A DNA stretch of 64,000 nucleotides from Bacteroidales bacterium (GCA_015061185.1 SUWZ01000008.1:1-64000), one strand, 5' to 3'. Counted from the stretch's first letter, positions 55,798 to 64,000 are shown. The notes: generated by a model from the letters alone, not told the origin. Made by a program: numbers and translations.

Positions 55798-58536
55798 TTA
55801 GAATTCTTGACCAATAACAAAATGGAAATTACTTCCTCCCTCACCTACATGATAAGGGTCGTCAAATCCGTATCCCCAATCAACTCCAATCAACCCTAAC
55901 ATAGGCAAAAATACCCTCACACCAACTCCTAACGATCTCTTCAAATCAAACGGATTAAAATCATTAAATTCGCTCCAAGCATTTCCTGCATCCGCAAATG
56001 CTAACAAATAAATTGTTGTTGTTGTTTCCAACATTAACGGATATCTTAACTCTAATGATAATCTCGTGTAAATATTTCCTGCATCTCTCCCCGTTACCGG
56101 ATCCTCAGGAGTCAACGACCCGTTTCCATATCCTCTTAGTTTCACTGCCGTTGTTGAATAGGTACTACTATATCCTGTCATACCATCTCCTCCTACATAA
56201 TATCTTTCAAATGGAGAACGTCTATTTTTATTGTAATAGCCTAAGAACCCATACTCGGCTCTTGTCATCAATACCAACTTTTGGTTACTTGACAATGGAG
56301 TGAATGTTTGAGCCTTAAATTCAACCTTGTAATACTCTACCCATTTATATAACTCTTCCTGCATCTCTGAATACTCATCTGCACTCAATCCTCTATACTC
56401 CTCCTTTGCATCTCCATTTCTAAATTTCGTTACCAATTCATCTACCCTCGAATTATCCTTAAACAACGAGTAAGGTGGAGTGGCTTGCACCATTAAAGAA
56501 AATTTAGACCCCCTGCGGGTATAATATGGATTATCCAAGGAATTTCTACTCCAGGTCGCAGATAAACTTAAATTATTTGCTTTTCCGTCTGATAAATCCA
56601 AATAAACCCAATTTTGCAATGAGTAATGACGGAATGACAACTCACCGTAGATTGAAAAATAATCATCCGGCCAATTTAATCTCTTTCCGATTCCCAAAGA
56701 TCCTCCAAACGTCATAATGAACTTATCCGGATCAGCCGCTGACGCATAACTATACGAATAATCATCATAATACAGACTGTTATAATAGTTCTCCGAGTAA
56801 TATTGACTATTTACACCGGATTGTTTAGACCAGTACAAAGATGCCGACAATGTAGTCGGACTGGTTCCTCCCAACCAAGGTTCTATAAATGAAATACTTG
56901 CCGACGTATAATAACGAGCATTAGTTGAGAACGATAAGGATAAACTCTGTCCATCTCCCTGAGGAAGAGGATGATATGCCTCTTTATTGAAAATATTTCT
57001 CATAGAGAAATTGGTAAACTTCAATCCTAAGGAACCTGTTACACCGGTTTGCCCCCATCCAAAAGACAACTCTACCTGATCATTTTTCTTTTGCTCCAAA
57101 TTATATATAATGTCAACTGTACCATTCTCCGGATCCGGTTCTGGTCTTATGTCCATTGTTTCCGGATTAAAATGACCTGTAGCCGCTAACTCTCGTGCAG
57201 AGCGCTGCAAATCCGATTTACTAAATAGTTGTCCCGGCTTTGTCCGTAATTCTCTTCGTATCACATGTTCATAAATAGCATCATTACCGCTAATTACGAC
57301 ATTATTAATAACCGCTTGCCTTCCTTCGTAAATCCTTAATTCAATATCTATAGAATCGCCGTCAACATTTACCTCTACAGGATCTACATTGAAAAATAGA
57401 TACCCGTGATCCAAATACAAATTCGACATCGCATCTTCGTCAACAAACAACCTATCGTTCAACAACTTATTATTGTAAACATCTCCTTTTTTGATACCTA
57501 ACGCTAATGAAAGTACATCATTAGGGTACACAGTATTTCCTACCCACGTAATATCCCTAAAGAAGTATTTTTTTCCCTCTTCAAAAGTCATATAAATATC
57601 TACACGATTATCCTCTACAGGAACAATACTATCGCTTACCAAAACAGCATCTCTAAACCCGTATTCATTAAACTTTTCTATCGCCAAATTTTTATCATTC
57701 TTATATTCTTCTTCAATAAATTTCTTCGATTTAAAGATATTTACCAATTTACCGCGCTCCTTTGTCTTTTTCATAGCACGCTTAATCTTCTTCTCTTCCA
57801 TTTGAGAGTTTCCGGTAATATATATATGGTTTACTCGAACCTTCTCCTTTCTGTCAACACCAATATTTACGATAACGGAACCTTGAGCTGAGGGATCATT
57901 TTTTACCCAAATATTCACATCGGCATTTCTGTAACCTTCACCAGCCAAATGACGCTTTATTGCAGCTTTTGTACGAGCTATTAAATTCGGAGTCAACTGA
58001 CCTCCCTTCTTCATCTCCATCGCACTCAACATATCTTCCTTATCCTTGTCTTTAACTCCGCGCAAAACTATATCAGAAATACGTTCTCGCGTTTTTAAAG
58101 CAATATTCAACCAGATTTTTTGACCATCAATCTTTGATGCCGAAATTTCAACATCTGAAAAGAGCCCTTGCTTCCAAAATTTTTTAATAGCCTGACTGAT
58201 TTGATCTCCTGGCACCTTAATTTTCTGACCTTTACTTAAACCAGAATAACCAATTATCACTGATTTATCATAATTATTTGCACCGGTCACAGTCACGTCT
58301 GCAATCTCATACTCTCTTGGAATATCTGTATAAGATATAGTTGGAACATATCCACCCTCAGCATTATCGGCAGACTGACTTTTTTCTCCATTCTCTATTG
58401 TCGTATTTTCTTCTTCCTGTAACCACTCAGCTTGCTGCTTGGCAGTATCCATAGGCAAAGCAACAACATTCGCCAATGCAGTTTGTCCCATGATCCACAA
58501 AGGGAACATAAAGAAGAAAAGAAGTTTATTTCGCAT
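55798..58536 (-). CDS. bamA: outer-membrane protein assembly factor BamA
   Basis: A 912-residue Omp85 protein. Signal peptide: about 1-22 (QTALA-N). An acidic low-complexity linker is followed by POTRA repeats over about 76-475 (YEIADVTVTGANNYDKSVII begins POTRA 1; RVNHIYITGNSQMEEKKIKR begins POTRA 3). The 16-stranded barrel fills about 490-912 and ends in Phe (FHFVIGQEF). The lid-lock region RYYVGGDGMTGY and VRVFLPMLGLIGVDWGYGF are present. It is the essential insertase for outer-membrane barrels. It lies 11 bp after uppS and 15 bp before ompH. Confidence 0.96.
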   Translation of the reverse strand: MRNKLLFFFMFPLWIMGQTALANVVALPMDTAKQQAEWLQEEENTTIENGEKSQSADNAEGGYVPTISYTDIPREYEIADVTVTGANNYDKSVIIGYSGLSKGQKIKVPGDQISQAIKKFWKQGLFSDVEISASKIDGQKIWLNIALKTRERISDIVLRGVKDKDKEDMLSAMEMKKGGQLTPNLIARTKAAIKRHLAGEGYRNADVNIWVKNDPSAQGSVIVNIGVDRKEKVRVNHIYITGNSQMEEKKIKRAMKKTKERGKLVNIFKSKKFIEEEYKNDKNLAIEKFNEYGFRDAVLVSDSIVPVEDNRVDIYMTFEEGKKYFFRDITWVGNTVYPNDVLSLALGIKKGDVYNNKLLNDRLFVDEDAMSNLYLDHGYLFFNVDPVEVNVDGDSIDIELRIYEGRQAVINNVVISGNDAIYEHVIRRELRTKPGQLFSKSDLQRSARELAATGHFNPETMDIRPEPDPENGTVDIIYNLEQKKNDQVELSFGWGQTGVTGSLGLKFTNFSMRNIFNKEAYHPLPQGDGQSLSLSFSTNARYYTSASISFIEPWLGGTSPTTLSASLYWSKQSGVNSQYYSENYYNSLYYDDYSYSYASAADPDKFIMTFGGSLGIGKRLNWPDDYFSIYGELSFRHYSLQNWVYLDLSDGKANNLSLSATWSRNSLDNPYYTRRGSKFSLMVQATPPYSLFKDNSRVDELVTKFRNGDAKEEYRGLSADEYSEMQEELYKWVEYYKVEFKAQTFTPLSSNQKLVLMTRAEYGFLGYYNKNRRSPFERYYVGGDGMTGYSSTYSTTAVKLRGYGNGSLTPEDPVTGRDAGNIYTRLSLELRYPLMLETTTTIYLLAFADAGNAWSEFNDFNPFDLKRSLGVGVRVFLPMLGLIGVDWGYGFDDPYHVGEGGSNFHFVIGQEF

Positions 58537-58547
58537 ATATTAAAAAT

Positions 58548-59288
58548 TTATGACACTTGTTCACTTGTCTTTCCAAATCGTCTCTCTCTCATTTGATAAT
58601 CTACAATTGCTTGAAAGAATTCCTCTTTTTTGAATTCCGGCCAACAAACATCTGTAAAATACAATTCTGAATATGACAATTGCCACATTAAAAAATTACT
58701 AATTCTCAACTCGCCACTCGTTCTTATCAATAAATCCGGATCTGGAATAGTTCGAGTTGACAAATGATTTGAGAATATATTTTCATCGATAGCATTTTCA
58801 TCTAATTCTCCTTTTTTAACTTTTTGAGCTATTTGTTTTACTGCGTCAACAATCTCCCACCGAGAAGAGTAACTAATAGCCAAAACAAGCGTTAAGCCTG
58901 TATTGTTTTTAGTTAAATCCTCTGCTTCTTCCATATTTTTCAGCGTTACTTCAGATAAACGAGAGCGGTCTCCTATCATCAATAAACGAACATTGTTTTT
59001 CATCATCTTACCGATGTTGTTTTTGAGAGCTGCGGACAGAATCTCCATCAAACCCATCACTTCGCTCTCTGGACGATTCCAATTTTCTGTAGAAAAAGCA
59101 TATAGCGTCAAATATTTCACTCCTATCTCTCCCGCAGCTTCCGTTATTTTATCTACGGAATCTACTCCATTATGATGACCAAAAATTCGTTCTTGGCCCT
59201 GTTTTTTTGCCCATCTACCGTTTCCGTCCATGATAACAGCTACATGTTCGGGAACTCTTTCTATATTTATTTGCTCTTTATAACTCAT
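58548..59288 (-). CDS. uppS: isoprenyl (undecaprenyl diphosphate) synthase
   Basis: A 246-residue cis-prenyltransferase making the C55 lipid carrier for peptidoglycan and O-antigen. Signatures: VIMDGNGRWAKKQG (about 19-32; catalytic Asp), HHNGVDSV, LTLYAFSTENWNRP, and the late RTSGELRISNFLMWQLSY with ELYFTDVCWPEF. The long frame starts with TTG; the ATG at 59288 is 2 bp from the upstream stop and is preferred. It sits between a porG-like gene and bamA. Confidence 0.96.
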   Translation of the reverse strand: MSYKEQINIERVPEHVAVIMDGNGRWAKKQGQERIFGHHNGVDSVDKITEAAGEIGVKYLTLYAFSTENWNRPESEVMGLMEILSAALKNNIGKMMKNNVRLLMIGDRSRLSEVTLKNMEEAEDLTKNNTGLTLVLAISYSSRWEIVDAVKQIAQKVKKGELDENAIDENIFSNHLSTRTIPDPDLLIRTSGELRISNFLMWQLSYSELYFTDVCWPEFKKEEFFQAIVDYQMRERRFGKTSEQVS

Positions 59289-59290
59289 AA

Positions 59291-60004
59291 TCAAAATTGC
59301 AAAACGTTACATTTACTCTTCTTCCGAATCAAATCAACACTTAAAAATAAAAACACAGTGGAATAATAATCATTATTTTTTATCCATGAATATCCCATCT
59401 GATACGGATCATCTAATATCTTATTGTCTTTATTAGTGACATCAAAATCATCTATAAACAATTTATGCATAGACCATTCTAAGCCTAAATTAAATCGTTT
59501 TCCGAACTTAAATTTATATCCAACTCCGTACGTAAAATTAAATGTCAACTCAGTACCTCTCCACTCATCATATATTGTTATGCCGGGACCCAATAAAATA
59601 TAAGGTGTATGTCGCTTTACCTCTCTATCCCATGTTCTAATCCCATACTTGAAGAAATTGTGTTCAAAATGTAACCCTACGTCCCAAAATTCTCTTTCAA
59701 ACTCTGCAAAAACTCCCCCAGGCAACGCATTGTCCATATTCCGAGAATCTCCGGAAACTGCACCCCGAATAACATTAATCTTCAACACTCCTCTGTTTGT
59801 CAAATTAATTCTTAACAAACCTCCAAATGCTAAATGAGGTTCCAGGAAAACCTTTGTTGAGTTAGCATCTCCATTATAAAAAGAGCCTCCTCCTAAAATC
59901 CCCAATTCTCCAAAATAACGAGTCTGAGCAGTCATACTGCTTAACCAACAGCACAACATCAACACAATTGGAAGACAAATTTTCAATCTTTTTTTATATT
60001 GCAT
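59291..60004 (-). CDS. porG: DUF6089 outer-membrane protein, PorG-like type IX secretion component
   Basis: A 237-residue predicted small outer-membrane barrel with a signal peptide to SSMTA-Q and amphipathic strands (ILLGPGITIYDEWRGTELTF, VGYKFKFGKRFNLGLEWSMH). The sequence and the order porG-uppS-bamA-ompH match the PorG locus of Porphyromonas gingivalis, where PorG is needed for type IX secretion. PorG is thought to link the GldK/N ring to the outer membrane. It is first in the operon. The gene symbol rests on synteny as much as on sequence. Confidence 0.72.
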   Translation of the reverse strand: MQYKKRLKICLPIVLMLCCWLSSMTAQTRYFGELGILGGGSFYNGDANSTKVFLEPHLAFGGLLRINLTNRGVLKINVIRGAVSGDSRNMDNALPGGVFAEFEREFWDVGLHFEHNFFKYGIRTWDREVKRHTPYILLGPGITIYDEWRGTELTFNFTYGVGYKFKFGKRFNLGLEWSMHKLFIDDFDVTNKDNKILDDPYQMGYSWIKNNDYYSTVFLFLSVDLIRKKSKCNVLQF

Positions 60005-60023
60005 TACAGAATTTTAAACATTA

Positions 60024-60040
60024 TACGTTTAGGAAACGTA
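60024..60040. repeat. inverted repeat in the porG operon leader
   Basis: TACGTTT (60024-60030) and AAACGTA (60034-60040) flank AGG, a 7-bp dyad with a 3-nt centre. It lies between the -7 box (60079-60086) and the porG ATG, so it could be a repressor site or a leader hairpin. No U-tract follows, so it is not a terminator. Confidence 0.45.
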
Positions 60041-60078
60041 AAAATCGTCCCATTATTTTATAATTTCCCAAACGACTG

Positions 60079-60086
60079 CAAAAATA
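60079..60086 (-). promoter_or_regulatory. -7 element of the porG-uppS-bamA operon
   Basis: TATTTTTG on the minus strand; the leader to the ATG is about 70 nt. No clear TTTG lies upstream. Confidence 0.45.
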
Positions 60087-60215
60087 ATGAATAAATTTAA
60101 GACCTAGTTTGAAATTTTCTTAAAATTTTGTTATTCGCTAGGGTTTTAGACAGATATTCTAGTCATTTTGTAAATCTACTCTTTAATTTTGTTAGTTTTT
60201 CTCTTTTTTTAGAGT

Positions 60216-60223
60216 TACTTTTG
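60216..60223 (+). promoter_or_regulatory. -7 element of hemW, very close to the start codon
   Basis: TACTTTTG matches TANNTTTG and ends only 5 bp before the hemW ATG; the likely transcription start coincides with or nearly coincides with the start codon. TTTG at 60188-60191 is 24 nt upstream. Confidence 0.5.
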
Positions 60224-60228
60224 CAGTC

Positions 60229-61362
60229 ATGGCAGGTATTTATATTCATATCCCATTTTGTAAAAGTCGATGTTCGTATTGCGACTTCTACTCATCTACT
60301 TTCTTAGGAAATAGGGAAGAGATTATTTCTAACATTTGTCAAGAGATTAAAGAACAGAAAAATTTTTTTATTCACAACGAGAATATCAAAACTATCTATT
60401 TCGGGGGGGGCACCCCCTCTCTTCTTTCATTAGAAGAACTAAAAACTATTTTTGACACCATTGAGAAAAATTTTGTATTAGATCTACATGAGGTTACTCT
60501 CGAAGCCAATCCTGACGATTTAAACAAAGAAAAAATAGCCGAGATAACACAACTTCCTATCAATCGTTTAAGCATCGGAGTACAAAGTTTTAATAATAAT
60601 GATTTACGACTATTCAATAGAAGACATTCTGCCCAACAAGCTATAGATGCAGTAAAACTTTGTCAAGATAAAGGTTTAAATAATATTAGCATAGACCTAA
60701 TTTATGGCATTCCCTCACAAACAATGGAAGAGTGGAATGTAAATTTAGACATTGCGATTTCACTCAAATGTCCTCATATTTCTGCTTATCATCTAACCTT
60801 TGAGGAAGGTGCCAAGATTACTAAACAAAGAGATAAAGGGGAGATAAAAGAGTTAAATGAAGAAGAAAGTATTGATCAGTACAAACTATTGGTACAAAAA
60901 CTAACAAATGCCAACATCTTACAATATGAGATATCCAATTTTGCCATCCCAGGCATGGAATCAAAACATAATTCGTCTTATTGGAACGAAACTCCATATC
61001 TTGGAGTTGGTCCATCTGCCCACTCATACAATGGAAAAATTCGCAAATGGAACATTTCCAATAGTCGATTATACTTACAGAATCGCAAAGAAAAAAAAGC
61101 TTACTTTGAGTTAGAATCTATTGATAATAATACCAAGTATAATGATTTTGTAATAACTTCGTTACGAACAATTAGAGGTATGAATTTGAATCTATTAAAA
61201 GAGAATTATAGTCTCAAAATTGTCGAACATTGTTTGAGAGAAGCCAAGCGATTTATCTCAACAGGGGACATGATAATAAATGGTGAATTTTTGGCTCTCT
61301 CTAATAATGGGATATTTAAATCCGACTTTATCATGGAAAACTTGCTTTGGGTTGAAGAATAA
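60229..61362 (+). CDS. hemW: HemW-like radical SAM protein
   Basis: A 377-residue radical SAM enzyme of the coproporphyrinogen-oxidase-like group. The cluster motif CKSRCSYC is at 11-18, the GGGTPSLL SAM loop near 62, and IGVQSFNNNDLRLFNRRHSA with SIDLIYGIPSQT mark the HemW/HemN family. The C-terminal HemW-type domain is present. HemW is a heme chaperone rather than an oxidase; the two are often mis-named. The start is ATG, apparently with little or no 5' leader. A G7/C5 run in the codons of the GGGTPS loop is a base-use oddity in this AT-rich gene. Confidence 0.88.
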   Translation: MAGIYIHIPFCKSRCSYCDFYSSTFLGNREEIISNICQEIKEQKNFFIHNENIKTIYFGGGTPSLLSLEELKTIFDTIEKNFVLDLHEVTLEANPDDLNKEKIAEITQLPINRLSIGVQSFNNNDLRLFNRRHSAQQAIDAVKLCQDKGLNNISIDLIYGIPSQTMEEWNVNLDIAISLKCPHISAYHLTFEEGAKITKQRDKGEIKELNEEESIDQYKLLVQKLTNANILQYEISNFAIPGMESKHNSSYWNETPYLGVGPSAHSYNGKIRKWNISNSRLYLQNRKEKKAYFELESIDNNTKYNDFVITSLRTIRGMNLNLLKENYSLKIVEHCLREAKRFISTGDMIINGEFLALSNNGIFKSDFIMENLLWVEE

Positions 61363-61373
61363 TATTACCTTTG
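61346..61373 (+). promoter_or_regulatory. promoter of coaD inside the end of hemW
   Basis: TTTG (61346-61349), a 16-nt spacer, TACCTTTG (61366-61373). The upstream half lies in the last codons of hemW. The coaD ATG is 17 bp downstream. Confidence 0.55.
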
Positions 61374-61389
61374 CAAAAAACATTAAACA

Positions 61390-61854
61390 ATGAAAAAGAT
61401 AGCAATCTTCCCGGGAAGTTTCGACCCATTTACCGTGGGTCACTATTCAATAGTACAAAGAGCCTTAAACTTTGTTGATGAGGTGGTAATTGCAATTGGA
61501 GTAAATGATGCAAAAAAATCTCTATTTTCTATTGAAAAAAGAAAAATGATTATTCAAAAATCATTCATAAACAACCCCAATATCAAGGTGGAAAGTTATG
61601 ACTCATTGACTGTCGATTTTGCGAAAGAAATTGGGGCAACAATTATACTTAGGGGGATTCGTTCTATTGCAGATTTTGAGTATGAAAAAACAATTGCAGA
61701 TGCTAATCGAAGAATCTCCGGAATTGATACCATATTGTTATTTACAGAACCTCAACATTCCTTTATCAGTTCTACTGTTGTAAGAGATTTATTGAGATAC
61801 GGGAAAGACATCAATTGCTTTTTACCACCCAATGTCACAGCTGAAGACCTATAA
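61390..61854 (+). CDS. coaD: phosphopantetheine adenylyltransferase
   Basis: A 154-residue nucleotidyltransferase making dephospho-CoA from 4'-phosphopantetheine and ATP. The motif [16 protein letters not shown] (T/HXGH site) and the late [13 protein letters not shown] signature are intact, with [20 protein letters not shown] between. Length and ATG are normal. A terminator follows at 61888-61925. Confidence 0.96.
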   Translation: MKKIAIFPGSFDPFTVGHYSIVQRALNFVDEVVIAIGVNDAKKSLFSIEKRKMIIQKSFINNPNIKVESYDSLTVDFAKEIGATIILRGIRSIADFEYEKTIADANRRISGIDTILLFTEPQHSFISSTVVRDLLRYGKDINCFLPPNVTAEDL

Positions 61855-61887
61855 TTCAATATATTACATTTTACAGGTTTCAATACG

Positions 61888-61925
61888 TCCCTCTATTTTC
61901 AAATGATTATGGAGGGATTTTTTTT
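61888..61925 (+). terminator. terminator of coaD
   Basis: A 9-bp stem (61888-61896 with 61909-61917, one G-U pair), a 12-nt loop and a run of about eight T. Confidence 0.8.
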
Positions 61926-61984
61926 GACTTATAAGTTTTTTTTGATTCGCAAGAACTGTGGTTGACCGAATTCAAAATTTTTGC

Positions 61985-62021
61985 AAAAAAAAAGAGAAGC
62001 AACCCCTAAGGGCTACTCCTC
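61985..62021 (-). terminator. terminator of argG
   Basis: On the minus-strand transcript a 12-bp stem (62021-62010 with 62005-61994, three G-U pairs) closes a 4-nt loop and is followed by nine U (61993-61985). It faces the coaD terminator between convergent units. Confidence 0.82.
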
Positions 62022-62085
62022 AAACAAAATAAACAAACACTATGAAAAATGAACTTATTAAGAATCGTTCAAAAATCAACAATTC

Positions 62086-63294
62086 TTATATATTCTCCCC
62101 CTCTTCTTTATGATTCGCATAATAGACACGCAACGGAGTAGAAGTAACTTTTATAAATCCCTTCGCATCCTCAGATGTCCAACCTTTGTTTATCTCTCCA
62201 TATTCACCAAACTTAGATTTAACCAAATCATCTGGAGAGTCAACACCCACGGTAGAAAATGACAAAGGTCTCAATTCTAATGTAACCTCGCCGTTCACAT
62301 TTCTCTGAGAAGACTCTAACATAGCCTCAATATCTCTCATCACCGGCTCAAGGTATTGAGATTCATGCAAAAACATCCCATACCAATTTGCCACCTGATC
62401 TTTCCAATATTGTTGCCATTTAGACAATGTATATTTCTCCAAAAAACGATGAGCACCAATAATCAACATAGGAGCTGCAGCTTCAAATCCAACACGCCCT
62501 TTTATACCAATAATTGTGTCACCCACATGCATATCACGTCCTATTCCATAAGCTGCACCAATCTCTTCAATTTTTTGAATACACGCAATTTTATCTTCAA
62601 ACTCCTCTCCATTTACCGAACAGATTTCACCATTTTTGAAGCCTAATTTCAGCAATTCAGAACCATTTTTTGTCACTTGCTTTAAATAAGCAGATTCCGG
62701 TAAGCCCTCACGAGAATCCAAGATTTCTCCACCACAAATAGAAGTACCCCAAATTCCGACATTATAAGAGTATTTCAACTTTGTCCAATCAGCAGAAAAA
62801 CCATTATTATTCAAATAATCAATTTCATATTGTCTTGTCAAAGTCATATCTCGAGTAAGAGTAATAATCTCAATACCAGGAGACATCACTAAAAAGGTCA
62901 TATCAAAGCGAACTTGATCATTCCCGGCTCCAGTAGAACCATGAGCAATAGCATCAGCACCAATTTCATTAGCGTAACGAGCTATTGCCATACCTTGGAA
63001 AATACGTTCAGAAGAAACAGAAATTGGATAAGTACCATTACGTAGCACATTACCATACACCATATACTTCAAACTCTTCTCATAATACTCTTGAGTAACA
63101 TCTAAAGTCACATACTTTACCGCACCCAACTTATAAGCATTCTCTTCGTTTTGCTTTAATTGCTCTTCACTGAAACCACCGGTATTTGCACAAGCAGCAT
63201 ACACTTCATAGCCCTTTTCTTTAGCTAAATACATTACAGTGAAAGAGGTATCCAAACCTCCACTAAAAGCGACAACAACTTTCTTTTTAGCCAT
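62086..63294 (-). CDS. argG: argininosuccinate synthase
   Basis: A 402-residue ATP-dependent ligase joining citrulline and aspartate. The pyrophosphatase loop AFSGGLDTSFT is at about 9-19, the citrulline/ATP segment GSTGAGNDQVRFDMTF at about 120-135, and SYNVGIWGTSICGGEI with the C-terminal helix region follow. Length is normal and the start is ATG, 7 bp after the GNAT stop. The order argR-GNAT-argG marks an arginine operon of the Bacteroidota type. Confidence 0.96.
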   Translation of the reverse strand: MAKKKVVVAFSGGLDTSFTVMYLAKEKGYEVYAACANTGGFSEEQLKQNEENAYKLGAVKYVTLDVTQEYYEKSLKYMVYGNVLRNGTYPISVSSERIFQGMAIARYANEIGADAIAHGSTGAGNDQVRFDMTFLVMSPGIEIITLTRDMTLTRQYEIDYLNNNGFSADWTKLKYSYNVGIWGTSICGGEILDSREGLPESAYLKQVTKNGSELLKLGFKNGEICSVNGEEFEDKIACIQKIEEIGAAYGIGRDMHVGDTIIGIKGRVGFEAAAPMLIIGAHRFLEKYTLSKWQQYWKDQVANWYGMFLHESQYLEPVMRDIEAMLESSQRNVNGEVTLELRPLSFSTVGVDSPDDLVKSKFGEYGEINKGWTSEDAKGFIKVTSTPLRVYYANHKEEGENI

Positions 63295-63301
63295 TTTGAA
63301 A

Positions 63302-63895
63302 TTATATTTTAATATTCGGATCTTTAGCTAACTCTCTCTCCGCCATTTCCAAACTTAAAGGTTCATGCGGATCAAATAACATTCCCGTACAAATACAATA
63401 ACGACGTCCTGTTCTTTGCAAAATATCATAATTTACGCATCCTTTACATCCTTTCCAAAACGTTTCGTCTTCTGTCAGATCTGCAAAGGTAACCGGTAAA
63501 TACCCCAACGCAGTATTTAACTTCATTACTGCCGCACCAGAGGTCAAACTAAATATCTTCGCCTCCGGCCAACGAGTACGCGCCAACGTAAATGTTGTAT
63601 GCTTAATTCGCCTTGCCAACCCTCGTCCTCTAAACTTTTCCGGAACAATCAACCCCGACGTAGTAACATATTTTTTATTCTCCCACGTCTCGATATAACT
63701 GAATCCGGCAAATTCATCTCCACAGAGAGCAATTACGGCCTTGCCTTCACGTATTTTATCCTTCACATATTCCGGATCTCGCTTTGCAATACCCGTACCT
63801 CTCACCTTGGCCGCCTTTTCAATCGTATCCAAGATAACCTCTACATAATCTATATGCCGTTCATCGGCAACCATAATTTCAATTTCTTGCTCCAT
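63302..63895 (-). CDS. GNAT acyltransferase, probable N-acyl(succinyl/acetyl)glutamate synthase
   Basis: A 197-residue GNAT protein with the acyl-CoA loop FRGRGLARRIKHTTF (about 90-104), a fold-typical GLIVPEKF strand before it, and a Cys-rich tail (GCKGCVNYDILQ, then YCICTGM) that may bind a metal. Its position between argR and argG matches a diverged ArgA-like enzyme of Bacteroidota. In Bacteroides thetaiotaomicron the homologous gene is reported to act as N-succinylglutamate synthase for the succinylated arginine pathway; whether this organism uses succinyl or acetyl groups cannot be seen here. ATG at 63895 is preferred over an upstream GTG. Confidence 0.75.
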   Translation of the reverse strand: MEQEIEIMVADERHIDYVEVILDTIEKAAKVRGTGIAKRDPEYVKDKIREGKAVIALCGDEFAGFSYIETWENKKYVTTSGLIVPEKFRGRGLARRIKHTTFTLARTRWPEAKIFSLTSGAAVMKLNTALGYLPVTFADLTEDETFWKGCKGCVNYDILQRTGRRYCICTGMLFDPHEPLSLEMAERELAKDPNIKI

Positions 63896-63922
63896 AGTCA
63901 CTGAGTGAAAATAGCGTTGAAT

Positions 63923-64000
63923 TTATTTTTTCAATGAAGGAATAAACCGAGACAAAGCATCGATTACATCCTGTTGTGACAATTCTTCTCTCTTTACTGC
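63923..64000 (-). CDS. argR: arginine repressor ArgR, 3' end only
   Basis: The last 25 codons of a gene that runs off the window. The translation ends EELSQQDVIDALSRFIPSLK and a final Lys before TAA, matching the C-terminal helix of Bacteroidota ArgR proteins after their arginine-binding domain. The GNAT ATG is 27 bp downstream. ArgR hexamers repress arginine genes when arginine is bound. The call rests on a short tail plus context. Confidence 0.6.
   Translation of the reverse strand, partial: AVKREELSQQDVIDALSRFIPSLKK

Noticed and set aside
60404-60417. G7/C5 tract in hemW as a possible phase-variable repeat
   Set aside because: It encodes the conserved GGGTPS SAM loop in frame and is too short and too constrained for slipped-strand switching to be likely.
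62356-62646. 96-codon plus-strand frame inside argG
   Set aside because: Antisense shadow of a conserved gene.
1-64000. CRISPR arrays, insertion sequences, prophage or integrative elements
   Set aside because: No evenly spaced repeats, transposase, integrase or long terminal repeats were seen. The single tRNA gene shows no duplicated 3' end that would mark an attachment site.

Overview
The window is an AT-rich chromosomal segment from a member of the Bacteroidota, most likely order Bacteroidales. The evidence is a complete type IX secretion core operon (porP-gldK-gldL-gldM-gldN), a PorG-like gene next to uppS-bamA-ompH-ompH-murI, a FucP-type permease, a MetH without the C-terminal activation domain, an arg cluster of the argR / divergent N-acyltransferase / argG type, almost no Shine-Dalgarno sequences, and many promoters fitting the Bacteroidota pattern TTTG - about 19 nt - TANNTTTG. 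No insertion sequence, prophage, plasmid gene or CRISPR array is visible; almost everything is core housekeeping or envelope biogenesis.

Layout. 1-10.9 kb (minus strand): an envelope-biogenesis run of parvulin-type rotamase, rotamase-like lipoprotein, SurA-like protein, OstA-like protein and a TonB-receptor-like barrel, then a hexose permease and a ROK sugar kinase ending at a strong terminator. 10.9-14.2 kb: rplS (two tandem terminators) and leuS. 14.3-20.2 kb: the type IX secretion operon. 20.3-22.1 kb: DUF2795 protein, methyltransferase, efp. 22.2-32.1 kb (plus strand): tyrS, a candidate small RNA or attenuator, then a tightly packed run of Kef-type antiporter, acyltransferase, AlkD-like protein, ruvB, 2-hydroxyacid dehydrogenase and two glycosyltransferases. 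32.2-35.6 kb: glycosyltransferase, lipopolysaccharide-kinase-like protein, LOG-family protein and YjbQ-family protein. 35.7-38.7 kb: tRNA-Gln and metH. 38.9-42.0 kb: glycosyltransferase, metallophosphoesterase and two VanZ-like paralogues. 42.1-45.7 kb: trpS and a YfhO-like membrane protein. 45.8-51.4 kb: a surface-glycan modification cluster. 51.7-60.0 kb: typA, murI, two Skp/OmpH chaperones, bamA, uppS and a PorG-like gene. 60.2-61.9 kb: hemW and coaD. 62.1-64.0 kb: argG, an N-acylglutamate-synthase-like GNAT and the 3' end of argR.

The genes fit one theme, building the Gram-negative envelope: periplasmic chaperones and rotamases, BamA assembly, OstA-like lipopolysaccharide transport, the type IX export machine, undecaprenyl diphosphate synthesis, glutamate racemase and several glycosyltransferases. 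The most unusual part is 46.7-51.4 kb. There a cytidylyltransferase-like domain fused to a CobD/HisC-like PLP enzyme is translationally coupled to an octopine/opine-dehydrogenase-like enzyme and followed by a LicD-family transferase and a glycosyltransferase. I infer that this cluster makes, activates and transfers a phospho-amino-alcohol group, possibly carboxyalkylated like an opine, onto a surface glycan; the chemistry is a hypothesis. The second most unusual element is a compact transcription unit of about 75 nt at 23.77-23.84 kb, with its own promoter and a GNRA-capped terminator, that carries no protein-coding gene. Function calls rest on motif reading without database searches. Start sites were moved to ATG codons wherever the longest open frame began with TTG or GTG.
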